Counted from the first letter of the stretch, positions 21,846-30,459 are shown. The stretch is DNA of 39,237 nucleotides from Deltaproteobacteria bacterium (GCA_016874715.1 VGTK01000037.1:1-39237), one strand, 5' to 3'. Notes: a model not told the origin generated them from the sequence alone. Made by a program: numbers and translations.

Positions 21846-23492
21846 ATGAAGCCTACGAAAGAGATGTTCGATGCCGCACGCGAGCTTCACGTGGGTCGCG
21901 TGCAGGCCTACGGGCGCGGCGAGCTGAACGACGCGCAGTTCCGCCCGATCCGGCTGTCGTACGGGCTCTACTACCAGCTCGATCACACGAGCTACATGCA
22001 GCGGATCAAGATCCCCGCCGGCCTGATGACCGCCGACCAGATGGACACCCTGGCAGACATCACCGACGACTACGGCCGCGGCGTGACGCATGTCACCACA
22101 CGTCAGGACGTGCAGATCCACTGGGTACCGCTCGAGAAGACCGGCGAGATGTACCAGCGCCTCGAGGCGGTCGGCGTCACCGCGCGCGGCGCCTGCGCGG
22201 ACAGCGTGCGCAACGTGACCGCGTGCCCGTTCGCCGGCGTGTCACCCGACGAACCGTTCGACGTGACGCCGCACGCGCTGGTGATCCACGACTGGTTTCT
22301 GTTCAACCCGCTCAACCTGACGCTGCCGCGCAAGTTCAAGATCGCGGTCGAGGGCTGCCCCCTCGACTGCGCCCAGGGCACGATCAACGACATCGGCCTC
22401 TACGCGCAGACCAAGGACGGCACGCCGGGCTTCGCGGTATGGGCGGGCGGTGGCCTCGGTGCCGCCCCGTTCCTCGCGGTGAAGGTGCTCGACTTCATCC
22501 CGGCCGAGGACGTGCTGATCGCGTGCGAAGCGATCGTGCGCATCCAGCACCGCTCGGGCGAGCGCAAGCTGCGCCACAAGGCTCGGCTCAAGTTCCTGGT
22601 GAAGAAGCTCGGCGTCGAGCGCTTCCGGCAGATGGTCGAAGCGGAGTGCGAGCGCGTGGCCGCCGAGCGCGGCCCGGCGCTCCGCGACGACGTGCGCGCG
22701 GCGGTCGCCGCGTACCAAGCGCCGAAGCCCGGCAAGGCGGCGGAACCGATCGCGCCGCGGGTGGGGTTCGAGGACTGGGCGCGCACCAACGCCCCGGCGC
22801 AGCGGGACGGCGCGTACTGCTCTGCGGTGGTCGCCCTCGCGCTCGGTGACGTGACCGCCGACGAGCTGCGCGCGCTCGCGGGTCTCGCCCGCCAGTTCGG
22901 CGACGGGACGACGCGCGCGACCAACGACCAGAACCTGGTCTTCCAGTCGGTGCACCGGAGCGCCCTGCCGGCGTTCCACGCAGCTCTTTGCGACCTTCGG
23001 CTCGCCAACGGCGGCGCGATGCACCTGACCGACGTAGTCGCGTGCCCGGGCTCCGACTACTGCAGTCTCGCGGTGACGCGCTCGATGGGCGTCGGCGATC
23101 GCATCCGCACCCACCTCGCGGAAGCGAAGTTCGACGGCGATTCGCTCGGCCAGTTCCACGTCAAGATCAGCGGCTGCCCGAACTCGTGCGGCCAGCACCA
23201 CATCGCCGACATCGGCCTCACCGGCATGATGGTGAAGGACGAGAACGGCGCCGAGATGCCGCACTACTCGTTGCTCGTCGGCGGCGCCGTCGGCGAGGGC
23301 CGGACGCACATCGGTCGCCGGCTGTTCGGTCGCTTCGCCGAGGCCGACGCGCCGCGCGCGATCGCGGCTCTGGCGCGCCACTACGATGCGCAGCGGCAGC
23401 CCGGCGAGCGGTTCGCGGAGTTCGTCGCGCGCGTGGGCACCGACCAGCTCGATCGCGTCGCGCAGGAGGCCGTCGGCGGTGCCATCCGCTGA
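21846..23492 (+). CDS. Siroheme nitrite/sulfite reductase
   Basis: 548 residues, two ferredoxin-like half repeats (~45-110 and ~350-395) each followed by a siroheme/Fe-S domain, as in ferredoxin-dependent nitrite reductase and the sulfite reductase hemoprotein. The [4Fe-4S]-siroheme ligands are complete: C400-X5-C406 (A-C-P-G-S-D-Y-C) and C444-X3-C448 (G-C-P-N-S-C-G-Q). It performs the six-electron reduction of sulfite or nitrite in the cytoplasm. No flavoprotein partner or nitrate/sulfate genes are adjacent, so the substrate is not fixed by context. The ATG follows a short G-G-A-G. Confidence 0.93.
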   Translation: MKPTKEMFDAARELHVGRVQAYGRGELNDAQFRPIRLSYGLYYQLDHTSYMQRIKIPAGLMTADQMDTLADITDDYGRGVTHVTTRQDVQIHWVPLEKTGEMYQRLEAVGVTARGACADSVRNVTACPFAGVSPDEPFDVTPHALVIHDWFLFNPLNLTLPRKFKIAVEGCPLDCAQGTINDIGLYAQTKDGTPGFAVWAGGGLGAAPFLAVKVLDFIPAEDVLIACEAIVRIQHRSGERKLRHKARLKFLVKKLGVERFRQMVEAECERVAAERGPALRDDVRAAVAAYQAPKPGKAAEPIAPRVGFEDWARTNAPAQRDGAYCSAVVALALGDVTADELRALAGLARQFGDGTTRATNDQNLVFQSVHRSALPAFHAALCDLRLANGGAMHLTDVVACPGSDYCSLAVTRSMGVGDRIRTHLAEAKFDGDSLGQFHVKISGCPNSCGQHHIADIGLTGMMVKDENGAEMPHYSLLVGGAVGEGRTHIGRRLFGRFAEADAPRAIAALARHYDAQRQPGERFAEFVARVGTDQLDRVAQEAVGGAIR

Positions 23493-23802
23493 CGACCCCG
23501 ACGACGAACCGGCCGCCGGAGGTAGGCCGCCACCGACCGAGCCGTTCTACCGCGGGACGCTGATCCGTCTGTCGCGGGCCGGCGGGCGCGGCGTCGTCCG
23601 CAGCTTGCAGACCGGCCGCGAGATCCCGTTCGAGCGCGAGCACACGATGATGCCGGTCCCGCGCGACGGCTCAGATTGGTTCGAGCTGCGCGAGGGGATG
23701 ATCGTCGGCTACGACGTCGGCTGGACGTCGCGCGGCCTGCGGGTGACGAAGCTCTTTCCAGTGCCACCCGTGCTCACAGCGGAAGTCCCGTCCGAAACGT
23801 GA
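23479..23802 (+). CDS. Small OB-fold/cold-shock-like protein
   Basis: 107 residues from GTG 23479, which overlaps the reductase stop by 14 bp and has GGAGG 9 nt upstream. After a Pro/Asp-rich N-terminus, residues ~28-95 look like a compact beta-barrel of the cold-shock type: Y-R-G-T-L-I-R-L ... G-V-V-R-S-L-Q-T-G-R-E-I-P-F, then L-R-E-G-M-I-V-G-Y-D-V-G-W-T-S-R-G-L-R-V. The RNP motifs of true cold-shock proteins are not evident, so nucleic-acid binding is only suggested. Translational coupling to the siroheme enzyme is notable. Its 3' end overlaps the convergent membrane-protein gene by 29 bp. Confidence 0.7.
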   Translation: MPSADDPDDEPAAGGRPPPTEPFYRGTLIRLSRAGGRGVVRSLQTGREIPFEREHTMMPVPRDGSDWFELREGMIVGYDVGWTSRGLRVTKLFPVPPVLTAEVPSET

Positions 23803-24580
23803 AGTAGCGGCCCAGCAGCTCGCCGACCAGAACGGCGAGGGTCGCGATGTAGAAGAGCCCCGTGGCGGCCATCGTCTGCGGGATCGCGAGCACCCGCCGG
23901 AGCATCGCCGACATCGCGAGCGCCGCCACGGGGCCCAGAGCCACGCGCAGCAGCAGCAGCTCGAGGTGGGTCTGCAGCGGGTCACGCTCCGCCGGCACGC
24001 CGCTCACCAGCAAGGCCGCGAGCACTGCCACCAGGCCGGCGATCTCGGCCCAGACCGTCCCGACGAAGTACCGGAAGCAGCGGTGGAACGGCTCGATGTC
24101 CATCCCCGGGTCGATCAGGTACCAGTGGCCGATCAACATGCCCGTGGTGACGGCCCCGAGCGTCGCTGCCGAGACCAGCGTCGTGACGGTCGCGAGCAGG
24201 TGCAGGAAGGGGCCGACCTCGGGAAACAGGCTCCACGCGCTAGCAGCGAGGGCCGCCGCACCCGTCAGCAGCGACGCGGGATAGAGCCGGGCCCGGAGCG
24301 TCATGGCGTCGCCCCAGAGCGTGACGACGTAGAGCGAGAACAGCGCGAGGAACGCGATCCAGAGCACGACCTCGAGGCCGCCGACGCCGCTCGCGTCGCG
24401 GGTGAACCAGAGCCACGCGGTACCGAGGCCACCGGTCAGCGCGGCGCTCAGGAAAACGCCCGCGCTCGACTTGTAGAAGCCCCGTTCCATCTCGTGGAAG
24501 GGCGGCACCGCGAGCGACAGCAGGCCTCCTACGCCGAGCTGACAGAAGACGAGCAGAAAGCAGCGGGCGAAGAGCGTCAT
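23774..24580 (-). CDS. Polytopic membrane protein of unknown function
   Basis: 268 residues from ATG 24580, with about seven or eight hydrophobic segments through its length. Polar residues that look deliberate inside or beside the helices are P-P-F-H-E-M-E-R-G-F-Y-K-S (~24-36), W-G-D-A-M-T (~88-93) and G-H-W-Y-L-I-D-P-G-M-D-I-E-P-F-H-R-C-F (~150-168). Conserved-looking His residues at helix ends could bind heme or metal, but I do not recognise the family. It is divergent from the DsbA-like lipoprotein, which also acts outside the cytoplasm. Confidence 0.72.
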   Translation of the reverse strand: MTLFARCFLLVFCQLGVGGLLSLAVPPFHEMERGFYKSSAGVFLSAALTGGLGTAWLWFTRDASGVGGLEVVLWIAFLALFSLYVVTLWGDAMTLRARLYPASLLTGAAALAASAWSLFPEVGPFLHLLATVTTLVSAATLGAVTTGMLIGHWYLIDPGMDIEPFHRCFRYFVGTVWAEIAGLVAVLAALLVSGVPAERDPLQTHLELLLLRVALGPVAALAMSAMLRRVLAIPQTMAATGLFYIATLAVLVGELLGRYFTFRTGLPL

Positions 24581-24669
24581 GCGGCGGACCGGCCCGCGCC
24601 GACGAGTTGAAGCCCTCTGGGGACCGTGCAAATCTGGCGAGATCCAGCGGCGACAGGAGAACGAACAGA

Positions 24670-25485
24670 GTGGTCCATGCCCACCTCCCATACCGTATCA
24701 CCCTCCGAATCGGCATCCTCGCGGTCCTCGCGATCCTCGTGGGCTGCGGTGGCGACACCAGCCGCAGCGAGATCGACGCGCTGCGCAAGGAGGTCGCGGA
24801 GCTGAAGGCGGCGCAGGCGCAGCTAGAGGCGACCGTCTCGACCCTGCAGCCAAAGTGGGCGAAGAAGGCCGCCGCCCCGGCAGCGGTCGCGGCACCGGCC
24901 GACCCATTCGCCGCGGTGGCGGCCGCCGAGGCGCCGGAACGCGAGACGGTGCTCATCATCCCGACCAGCTTCGCGCCCCGCAAGGGCCCCGAGGTCGCCG
25001 CCGTAACGGTGGTCGAGTTCGCGGACTTCCAGTGTCCGTTCTGCCAGATGAACGCGGGGCTGCCCGACAAGCTGCTGGCCGAGTTCCCGAACCGGGTCCG
25101 TTTCGTGTTCAAGAACTTTGCCATCGGCAAGCATCCCGGGGCGAACCGCGCGGCCAAGGCAGCGTGGGCTGCCCACCAGCAAGGCAAGTTCTGGGAGATG
25201 CACGACGCGATCTACGGCGGCAACACCCAGCAGCTCTCGGCCGAGCTTCTGCGTGGCTATGCCGAGAAGATCGGGCTCGACATGGCGAAGTACGACGCCG
25301 ACGTCGCATCGCCGCAAGCGCAGACCGCCGTGTCCTTCGACAAGATCCAGGCCAAGAAGATGCGGGTTCGCGGCACACCGACGTACTTCGTCAACGGCAA
25401 GCGCGTACAGGGCGCGTCGCAGGATGCCGTCCGGACGAAGGTCCAGGCCGAGATCGACGCCTTTCCGGGACGCACGGCGAATTGA
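24670..25485 (+). CDS. DsbA/DsbG-like thioredoxin-fold lipoprotein
   Basis: 271 residues from GTG 24670 (AGGAGA 9 nt upstream). A signal peptide ends in I-L-V-G-C, predicting lipidation at Cys26. A short heptad-rich coiled coil follows (~29-63, I-D-A-L-R-K-E-V-A-E-L-K), then an Ala-rich linker and a thioredoxin-fold domain with an inserted helical region. The active site is C122-P-F-C125, and the cis-Pro loop is R-G-T-P-T-Y-F-V-N-G (~239-248). It should be a periplasmic thiol oxidase or isomerase anchored to a membrane; the coiled coil could mediate oligomerisation or act as a spacer. No DsbB-like gene is adjacent, though the unknown membrane protein next door is divergent. Confidence 0.9.
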   Translation: MVHAHLPYRITLRIGILAVLAILVGCGGDTSRSEIDALRKEVAELKAAQAQLEATVSTLQPKWAKKAAAPAAVAAPADPFAAVAAAEAPERETVLIIPTSFAPRKGPEVAAVTVVEFADFQCPFCQMNAGLPDKLLAEFPNRVRFVFKNFAIGKHPGANRAAKAAWAAHQQGKFWEMHDAIYGGNTQQLSAELLRGYAEKIGLDMAKYDADVASPQAQTAVSFDKIQAKKMRVRGTPTYFVNGKRVQGASQDAVRTKVQAEIDAFPGRTAN

Positions 25486-25501
25486 TCGGCTCTCCAGAAA
25501 G

Positions 25502-25527
25502 ACCCGAAATCACCTGGTGCTTCGGGT
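25502..25527 (+). terminator. Possible terminator after the DsbA-like gene
   Basis: ACCCGAA (25502-25508) pairs with TTCGGGT (25521-25527) across a 12-nt loop, 16 bp after the stop codon. No T-run follows. The next gene begins 55 bp later with its own ribosome-binding site. Confidence 0.4.
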
Positions 25528-25582
25528 GCTTCCGCTAACGGATCGTGGTACCGTGGCGATATCGAGAACCAAGGGGTGTGCG

Positions 25583-26050
25583 ATGCGCAAGCACGGTTGG
25601 TCACGGGGCGGGATGACGACGATGGTGGTAGCGGGGCTCTCGGTGCTGCTCCTGGCGCCGGTCGTCCACGCACAGCAGGGCAACCCGGTTCCCGACTCCA
25701 CCGAGAACAGCACGTTCTCTGCGTACGGTCCGCCAACGGGGCTCCAGGAGACGCCGCCCGAGTACGATGCCTTTGCGGGTGACCGTCCGATCGCTCCCGA
25801 GCCGTGGAACCGCGCCGTGAGCTTGAACCTGAGCCTGGGCTCGATGCTGATCAACACTCTCTTCTTTCCCGTCAAGCTGGCCGTCGGGATCGTCGGCGCC
25901 GAGGTCGGTGGCCTCGCGGGCGCGATGAACGGTGGTGACGAGGAAGCAGCTCGCGGCATCTGGAACGTCACGACCGACGGCTCGTACTTCGTGACCCCGG
26001 CGGCACTCGACGGCCGCTCCGAATTCACCCTCGGCAGCGACGCGCCCTGA
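25583..26050 (+). CDS. Secreted protein of unknown function
   Basis: 155 residues with a classical signal peptide (M-R-K-H-G-W-S-R-G-G, a hydrophobic core, then V-V-H-A cleavage before Q-Q-G at ~32). The mature part has a Pro-rich stretch (~36-70) followed by a glycine-zipper-like hydrophobic segment, L-A-V-G-I-V-G-A-E-V-G-G-L-A-G-A-M-N-G-G (~101-120), that could insert in or associate with a membrane. AAGGGG precedes the ATG. It has no recognised family and no operon partner. Confidence 0.72.
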   Translation: MRKHGWSRGGMTTMVVAGLSVLLLAPVVHAQQGNPVPDSTENSTFSAYGPPTGLQETPPEYDAFAGDRPIAPEPWNRAVSLNLSLGSMLINTLFFPVKLAVGIVGAEVGGLAGAMNGGDEEAARGIWNVTTDGSYFVTPAALDGRSEFTLGSDAP

Positions 26051-26065
26051 CGGGCTGCGCGCGGT

Positions 26066-26857
26066 TCAGCGCACGATCGCCGAGTCGATCTGCCGCGCGC
26101 GCAGCGCGTCCGCCAGCTGCGCACGGTAGTCGGGCCAGCGGAAGGCAGACGCCGCCCACCACTCGTCGCCCGCCTCCTCGGCAAGCGCGATGGTGAAGGG
26201 TCGCTCGAGTCGCCCGCAGAACACGAGCAGATCGCCCGAGGCAAGGTCCTCGAGCAGGGCGTCCTCGAGCCCGTCCGTGCCGGACACGAGCGCGATCTCG
26301 GCACCGCAGCCGTCGAACGACGGCGATAGCGCGATCGGCTCGGGCAGCGCGTCCTGCGGGTCGTCGTCCCCGGAGGCCGGTGCGATGCCGTCGCGGCTGC
26401 GCGCGGCAAGCTCCTCCGCCAGAGCGATCGGATGTACCAGCGTCTCGCCGCTCCGCGAACGCCGTCTCGCCGTGACGCCGGTGTAGAGCCGGGGCGGGAC
26501 GACTTCCGGTCGCGCGAGGCCCGCGAACACCTCGAGGGCCAGTCGCGCGGCGGTCACCGGATCGCCCGAGGCGGACGCTCGTCGCAAGTCGGCCACGAGC
26601 GGCTCGGCGAGCACCGCGTCCGTCGCCCGATCGAGGCGTCGCGCGAACTGCGCGAGTTGCTCGCAGTCCGACGCGTCCGGGCGTCCTGCCACGCCGTCGC
26701 GCAAGGCGCGGCGTACCGCGTCTCCGACGCGCATCGCCGCCCCCAGCACCTCCTCGGCGAGCTCCGTCGCACCCCGCAGCCTGCGCGCCACGGTATGGCG
26801 CGCGATGACCGCGGACAGGAGGTCGGCGAATTCGCGGTCGCGATCGTCCGCCGTCAT
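26066..26857 (-). CDS. Hypothetical cytoplasmic protein
   Basis: 263 residues from ATG 26857. The N-terminal half (~1-120) is helical and rich in Ala, Arg, Glu and Leu. The C-terminal half is acidic, with V-F-C-G-R-L-E-R-P-F-T-I-A-L-A-E-E-A-G-D-E-W-W-A-A-S-A-F-W-like beta segments near 215-245. There is no signal peptide or membrane segment. I do not recognise the family. A TGCTA element lies 12 bp upstream of the start, and the gene is divergent from the ferritin-like protein. Confidence 0.65.
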   Translation of the reverse strand: MTADDRDREFADLLSAVIARHTVARRLRGATELAEEVLGAAMRVGDAVRRALRDGVAGRPDASDCEQLAQFARRLDRATDAVLAEPLVADLRRASASGDPVTAARLALEVFAGLARPEVVPPRLYTGVTARRRSRSGETLVHPIALAEELAARSRDGIAPASGDDDPQDALPEPIALSPSFDGCGAEIALVSGTDGLEDALLEDLASGDLLVFCGRLERPFTIALAEEAGDEWWAASAFRWPDYRAQLADALRARQIDSAIVR

Positions 26858-26868
26858 GGGTTCCGGGC

Positions 26869-26930
26869 TAGCAGATGGCAGCGGCGGACGCGCGAGCGGA
26901 CACCGTTCCGCTGCGCGCGGCGGCCTGCTA
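26869..26930. promoter_or_regulatory. Divergent pair of TGCTA extended -10-like elements
   Basis: The minus strand reads TGCTAGCCC (TGCTA at 26873-26869), 12 bp before the start at 26857. The plus strand reads TGCTAAGAC (TGCTA at 26926-26930), 14 bp before the ATG at 26944, with TTCCGC 17 bp upstream of the TAAGAC hexamer. Starts this close would give nearly leaderless mRNAs. Confidence 0.45.
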
Positions 26931-26943
26931 AGACATTCGCCCG

Positions 26944-27549
26944 ATGCCACGCTCCGTCCGCCGGACGACCATCCCCGAGGTGCTCGAAGTAGCGCTCGAG
27001 CTCGAGCGCAAGACCATGGCGCTCTACGCCGACTTCGTGCGCCTGTTCGCCGACGATCCCGAGCTGCGCCAGTTCTGGTTCCACATGGCGAGGCACGAGG
27101 CCGCGCACTGCGGTGCGCTGATGCTCGTGGACTGCATCCTGCGCAATGACCCCGATCTCGGGGGCGAGACCAAGGTACTCTTCGACACCTCGACAGGCAT
27201 CCGACTGCGCTCGCTGCTCGCGGGCTACCGACGCGAGCTGCGCCGGGGCGTCACCCGCGAGCGGGCGTTCGAGATGGCAGTGGACCTCGAGAGCTCCGAG
27301 CTCGAGGACGTGGTCGTCGACCTGCTGCAGGTGGTCCAGGACCCCGGCTGGCGGGATCAGGCTGTCAAGATGCTGATCCACGATCTGAGCGACATGAGCT
27401 ACATGATCGAGAAGCACACCAAGGACGAACGCCTGCTCGCGCGCGCGGACGCCCTGGTCGAGCGCCGCATCGGCCGCCGGGGCGCGACGCCGGCGGTCGC
27501 TCGCTCGGCAGCTCCGCGCCGTCCACCGGGCACGCGCCGCGCGCGCTGA
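26944..27549 (+). CDS. Ferritin-like/rubrerythrin-like four-helix protein
   Basis: 201 residues. Helical segments with candidate diiron ligands: E-L-E-R-K-T-M-A-L-Y-A-D-F (~18-30), W-F-H-M-A-R-H-E-A-A-H-C-G-A-L (~45-59, E and H in the E-X2-H pattern), M-A-V-D-L-E-S-S-E-L-E-D (~104-115) and M-L-I-H-D-L-S-D-M-S-Y-M-I-E-K-H (~143-158). The spacing resembles the rubrerythrin/ferritin-like superfamily; iron binding is inferred. An Arg/Ala/Pro-rich tail (~176-201) is unusual. There is no visible Shine-Dalgarno; the TGCTAAGAC just upstream suggests a short leader. Confidence 0.72.
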   Translation: MPRSVRRTTIPEVLEVALELERKTMALYADFVRLFADDPELRQFWFHMARHEAAHCGALMLVDCILRNDPDLGGETKVLFDTSTGIRLRSLLAGYRRELRRGVTRERAFEMAVDLESSELEDVVVDLLQVVQDPGWRDQAVKMLIHDLSDMSYMIEKHTKDERLLARADALVERRIGRRGATPAVARSAAPRRPPGTRRAR

Positions 27550-27639
27550 ACTCCGGTCGCGACGCAGGTCGCCGCGTCACGCAGCCACCGTCGACCCGGA
27601 CTCTTGACGATGCCGCGGGCGGCCTTAGGTTGCCTCACG

Positions 27640-27795
27640 ATGGAACCCGAGGTCACGGAGCGCGATATGGCGCTCCTTCTCCTGAGCGAGGATTCGCTGG
27701 TCACGCTCGCCGCCATGCTCGGATGGCAGGCGAGGGCGGCACTCGACGTTCGCGACGAAGTGGAGTCGCTCGCGCGCGAGATGCTGCCCGCCTGA
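27640..27795 (+). CDS. Small hypothetical protein
   Basis: 51 residues, acidic and helical: E-V-T-E-R-D-M-A-L-L-L-L-S-E-D-S-L-V-T-L-A-A-M-L-G-W, then R-D-E-V-E-S-L-A-R-E-M-L. The ribosome-binding site is weak, and C-T-T-A-G-G-T at 27624-27630 could be a -10. No family is recognised. It sits between the ferritin-like gene and the 3' end of the HTH gene; a chance ORF is possible. Confidence 0.4.
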   Translation: MEPEVTERDMALLLLSEDSLVTLAAMLGWQARAALDVRDEVESLAREMLPA

Positions 27796-27807
27796 GTCCG
27801 GGACGAG

Positions 27808-28035
27808 TCAGCGCAAGCCGGTGCCGTCGTCGCGTGGCGTGGACTCGACGAAGACGCCGTGACTGCCCGCCAGCCGCGTGATCGTGGCGCGCGCGAGCTT
27901 GCTCGGCTCCGAGTGGCCGTTCTCCCACCGGTTCACCGTGCTCACGGTGATACCCAGCGCGTGCGCGAACTCTTCCTGGGTCATCGACAGGCGGGAGCGC
28001 ATGTCACGGATCGTAAGGCCGCTGTTCTTCAACAT
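27808..28035 (-). CDS. Xre/Cro-type helix-turn-helix regulator
   Basis: 75 residues, essentially one HTH_3 domain: I-R-D-M-R-S-R-L-S-M-T-Q-E-E-F-A-H-A-L-G (~9-28) and I-T-V-S-T-V-N-R-W-E-N-G (29-40), the recognition helix and its conserved W-E-N-G end. Such proteins are often plasmid- or antitoxin-type repressors or small autoregulators, but no toxin gene is adjacent. AGGAGG lies 11 nt upstream of the ATG, and just beyond it is the hairpin CCGCCC(CGAC)GGGCGG (28071-28056), a possible operator or leader structure. Confidence 0.9.
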   Translation of the reverse strand: MLKNSGLTIRDMRSRLSMTQEEFAHALGITVSTVNRWENGHSEPSKLARATITRLAGSHGVFVESTPRDDGTGLR

Positions 28036-28375
28036 GATGGAAATTGCCTCCTGACCCGCCCGTCGGGGCGGCTCTTCTTCTGGGCGCGCCGTGTTGGTTG
28101 TTTCTTCAGACGCCGCGGCAGGCCCGTGCGCGTTGCCGTGAAAGCAATCGACATGCCCCGTGCATGCGCCGCAAACACAGGGGTTTTTCGGCCCCCGGGC
28201 CCGGTGCTGCGCGATCCACCGTTAAACCAGTGACGCTCGGCGAAGTTTCCGCGGCGCCGCAGCATCGGGTGCGGCACCGCCCCGGGTAGCGGACATGCTG
28301 GCGCGGCTGCGCCGGGCTCGCTACCCAGGGACCGACGCCGCTCCGGCAACGGAGCCACACGAGGACGATGCGGGG
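28036..28375. other. Divergent intergenic region between HTH gene and mevalonate operon
   Basis: Contains the 6-bp hairpin at 28056-28071 close to the HTH ribosome-binding site. It also has a longer imperfect pair, GGTGCTGCG near 28203 with CGCAGCATC near 28258. The mevalonate operon promoter should be here, but I see no convincing -35/-10. The decarboxylase frame is open back to an ATG at 28295, so part of this could encode an N-terminal extension (L-A-R-L-R-R-A-R), which I think unlikely. The HTH protein is positioned to control both directions. Confidence 0.4.
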
Positions 28376-29395
28376 ATGTCCGGAGGAGTGACGCCGTTCG
28401 ACGCCGACGAGTCGGCAATTGCCGTGGCGCACGCCAACGTGGCGCTGGTGAAGTACTGGGGGAAGCGCGACGAGCGCCTGAACCTGCCCGCCGTCGGCAG
28501 CATCTCGCTGACCCTCGACGGGCTGCGCGCGTCCGCAACCGTCGGGCCACGCCCGGACTCCGGCGCCTGCTTCCTCCAGGACGGGCGCCCCGTCGACGGC
28601 GTCGCGGGACGGCGCATGGCAGGATTTCTCGACCTGCTGGCAGGCGGCGATGGCCCCAAGCTCGCGACCTCGGTCGAGGCGAACTTCCCCGTCGGCGCCG
28701 GACTCGCCTCCTCGGCGGCGATCTTCTGCGCCGTCACGGCAGCAGCGCTCTCCCTGCTCGGCCGGCACGTGAGCCTCGCGCACCTCTCCGCTCTCGCGCG
28801 GCAAGGGTCGGGATCCGCATCGCGCTCGGTGTACGGCGGCCTCGTCGAGTGGCACCGTGGCGTCGCGGACGACGGCAGCGATTCGTACGCGACGCAGATC
28901 CTGCGGCACGACGAGTGGCCACTCGCCCTGCTCGTTGCGATCACCAGCGAGGACATGAAGAAGCACCCTTCGCGGGACGCCATGCGGCATGTCGCGGCCA
29001 CCTCGCCACTCTACGCCGGATGGCTCGAAGCGCAGGACGACGACCTGCGAGCGATGCGCGCGGCCATCGCCGCGCGCGATCTGGCCGAGGTCGGACGCAT
29101 CGCCGAGGAGAACTGCCTCCGCATGCACGCGACCGGCCTCGCCGCCCGCCCGCCGGTCCTCTTCTGGACGCCCGCAACCGTTGCCGCCATGGACGCCGTA
29201 CGAGCGCTGCGCGACGACGGCGTCGGCGCATGGTTCACGATCGACGCCGGGCCGCAGGTCAAGGTGCTGTGTCACCCGGACGACGCCGAGGCCGTCGCGA
29301 GGTGTCTGCGCAGCGTTCCCGGAGTCCTGCGCGTGCTGCGCTCGGGATCCGGTCCGGGCATCGCGATGCAGCGGGGCAGCGTGCCGTGGACCTGA
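28376..29395 (+). CDS. mvaD: Diphosphomevalonate decarboxylase
   Basis: 339 residues. It makes isopentenyl diphosphate from mevalonate 5-diphosphate with ATP and loss of CO2. GHMP-fold signatures: N-V-A-L-V-K-Y-W-G-K-R-D at 21-32 (substrate-binding K26, Y27 and W28), the phosphate loop V-G-A-G-L-A-S-S-A-A-I-F, R-Q-G-S-G-S-A-S-R-S-V-Y-G-G-L-V-E-W, and the catalytic Asp in F-T-I-D-A-G-P-Q-V-K (about D290). The ATG at 28376 is chosen by homology reach; its ribosome-binding site is poor. First gene of a five-gene mevalonate operon, overlapping the next gene by 10 bp. Confidence 0.95.
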   Translation: MSGGVTPFDADESAIAVAHANVALVKYWGKRDERLNLPAVGSISLTLDGLRASATVGPRPDSGACFLQDGRPVDGVAGRRMAGFLDLLAGGDGPKLATSVEANFPVGAGLASSAAIFCAVTAAALSLLGRHVSLAHLSALARQGSGSASRSVYGGLVEWHRGVADDGSDSYATQILRHDEWPLALLVAITSEDMKKHPSRDAMRHVAATSPLYAGWLEAQDDDLRAMRAAIAARDLAEVGRIAEENCLRMHATGLAARPPVLFWTPATVAAMDAVRALRDDGVGAWFTIDAGPQVKVLCHPDDAEAVARCLRSVPGVLRVLRSGSGPGIAMQRGSVPWT

Positions 29396-30455
29396 TCGCG
29401 TCGGCACCGGGAAAGGTCTTCGTGATCGGCGAGTACGGCGTCGTCGACGGCGGGCCGGCGCTGGTCGCGACCGTCACCCGCCGGCTTTACGCACGGGTCC
29501 GAGCGCGGCGAGGCAGCGGCGAGCTCATCCTGCGGTGCGGCGACGCGACGGCCCGCCGCCCGCTCGCGGCCGAGCGCGTCGACGACGTGCCGCCAGGGCT
29601 ACGGTTCGTCGCCGCCGCGGCGCTGGTCGGCGCCCGGGCGTTCGGTCTCGCGGATACCGACCTCGAGGTTTCGACCGAGAGCGAGCTCGACCCGGGCGCC
29701 ACGAAGACCGGACTCGGTGGCAGCGCCGCCGTGACCGCCGCCACCGTCAGCGCCATCCAGCGCATCGCGCTGGGTGCGACACCCGATCCAGCCGACGAGC
29801 GCCGGCAGGTGGCCGCGGCGGTCTTCGCGCACCGTCTCGCTCAGGGCGGCGGCTCGGCCGCCGACGTCATCGCTTCGAGTGCCGGTGGTCTCGTCTGGCT
29901 CGACGGTCTCGACGGTAGCGACGTGCCGGAAAGCGTCTCGGCCGCGGTCGCGCGGACGCACGGCGCCGACCTGGCGTGGAGTCGCGTCGAGCTACCGCCC
30001 GGGCTCTCCCTGGAGGTCGTCGCCAGCGGACGGTCCTGTGCGACGGGACCGCGCATCGCGCGCTACCGCGCCGCCGCTTGCGGGCCGTCGGGTGCTGCGG
30101 TTCGCGCCTGGCGAGCCGGAATGCGCGCCGCGGCCGAGTGCTTCCGCGACGGTTGCCGTGCGGGCGATGGGACTCTGCTGCTGCTCGCCATGGGCACGGC
30201 CGCTCGCTTGCTGTCGCGGCTCGGCGCGATCACCTCGGTGCCGGTGTACACGCCGGAGCTGCGTCGCGCGTGCGCCGTGGCGGAGGACCTGCCCGCGACC
30301 GCCGCAAAGCCGTCGGGTGCGGGTGGCGGGGACTGCGCGGTCGCGCTGACCCGGCAGCAGCAGCGCGTCACTTTGCGCGAGCGGTGGCAGAGCGCCGGTC
30401 TCTACCCGCTGGCGCTGGAACTGGAGCCGCGCGGCGCGGCCTGCGAGGTGCTGGC

Positions 30456-30459
<4 letters not shown>
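29386..30459 (+). CDS. Phosphomevalonate kinase (GHMP, ERG8-type)
   Basis: 357 residues from GTG 29386, inside the end of mvaD. It opens with A-P-G-K-V-F-V-I-G-E-Y-G-V-V-D-G-G-P-A-L (~6-25). The phosphate loop is T-K-T-G-L-G-G-S-A-A (~104-113), the A-H-R-L-A-Q-G-G-G-S-A-A-D-V-I-A-S-S-A-G-like block follows, and the C-terminal motif is K-P-S-G-A-G-G-G-D-C-A. The K-T-G-L-G-x-S-A-A and A-Q-G-x3-G/S-A-D-V blocks are those of eukaryotic-type phosphomevalonate kinase, not mevalonate kinase. It phosphorylates phosphomevalonate to supply the decarboxylase. Confidence 0.88.
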
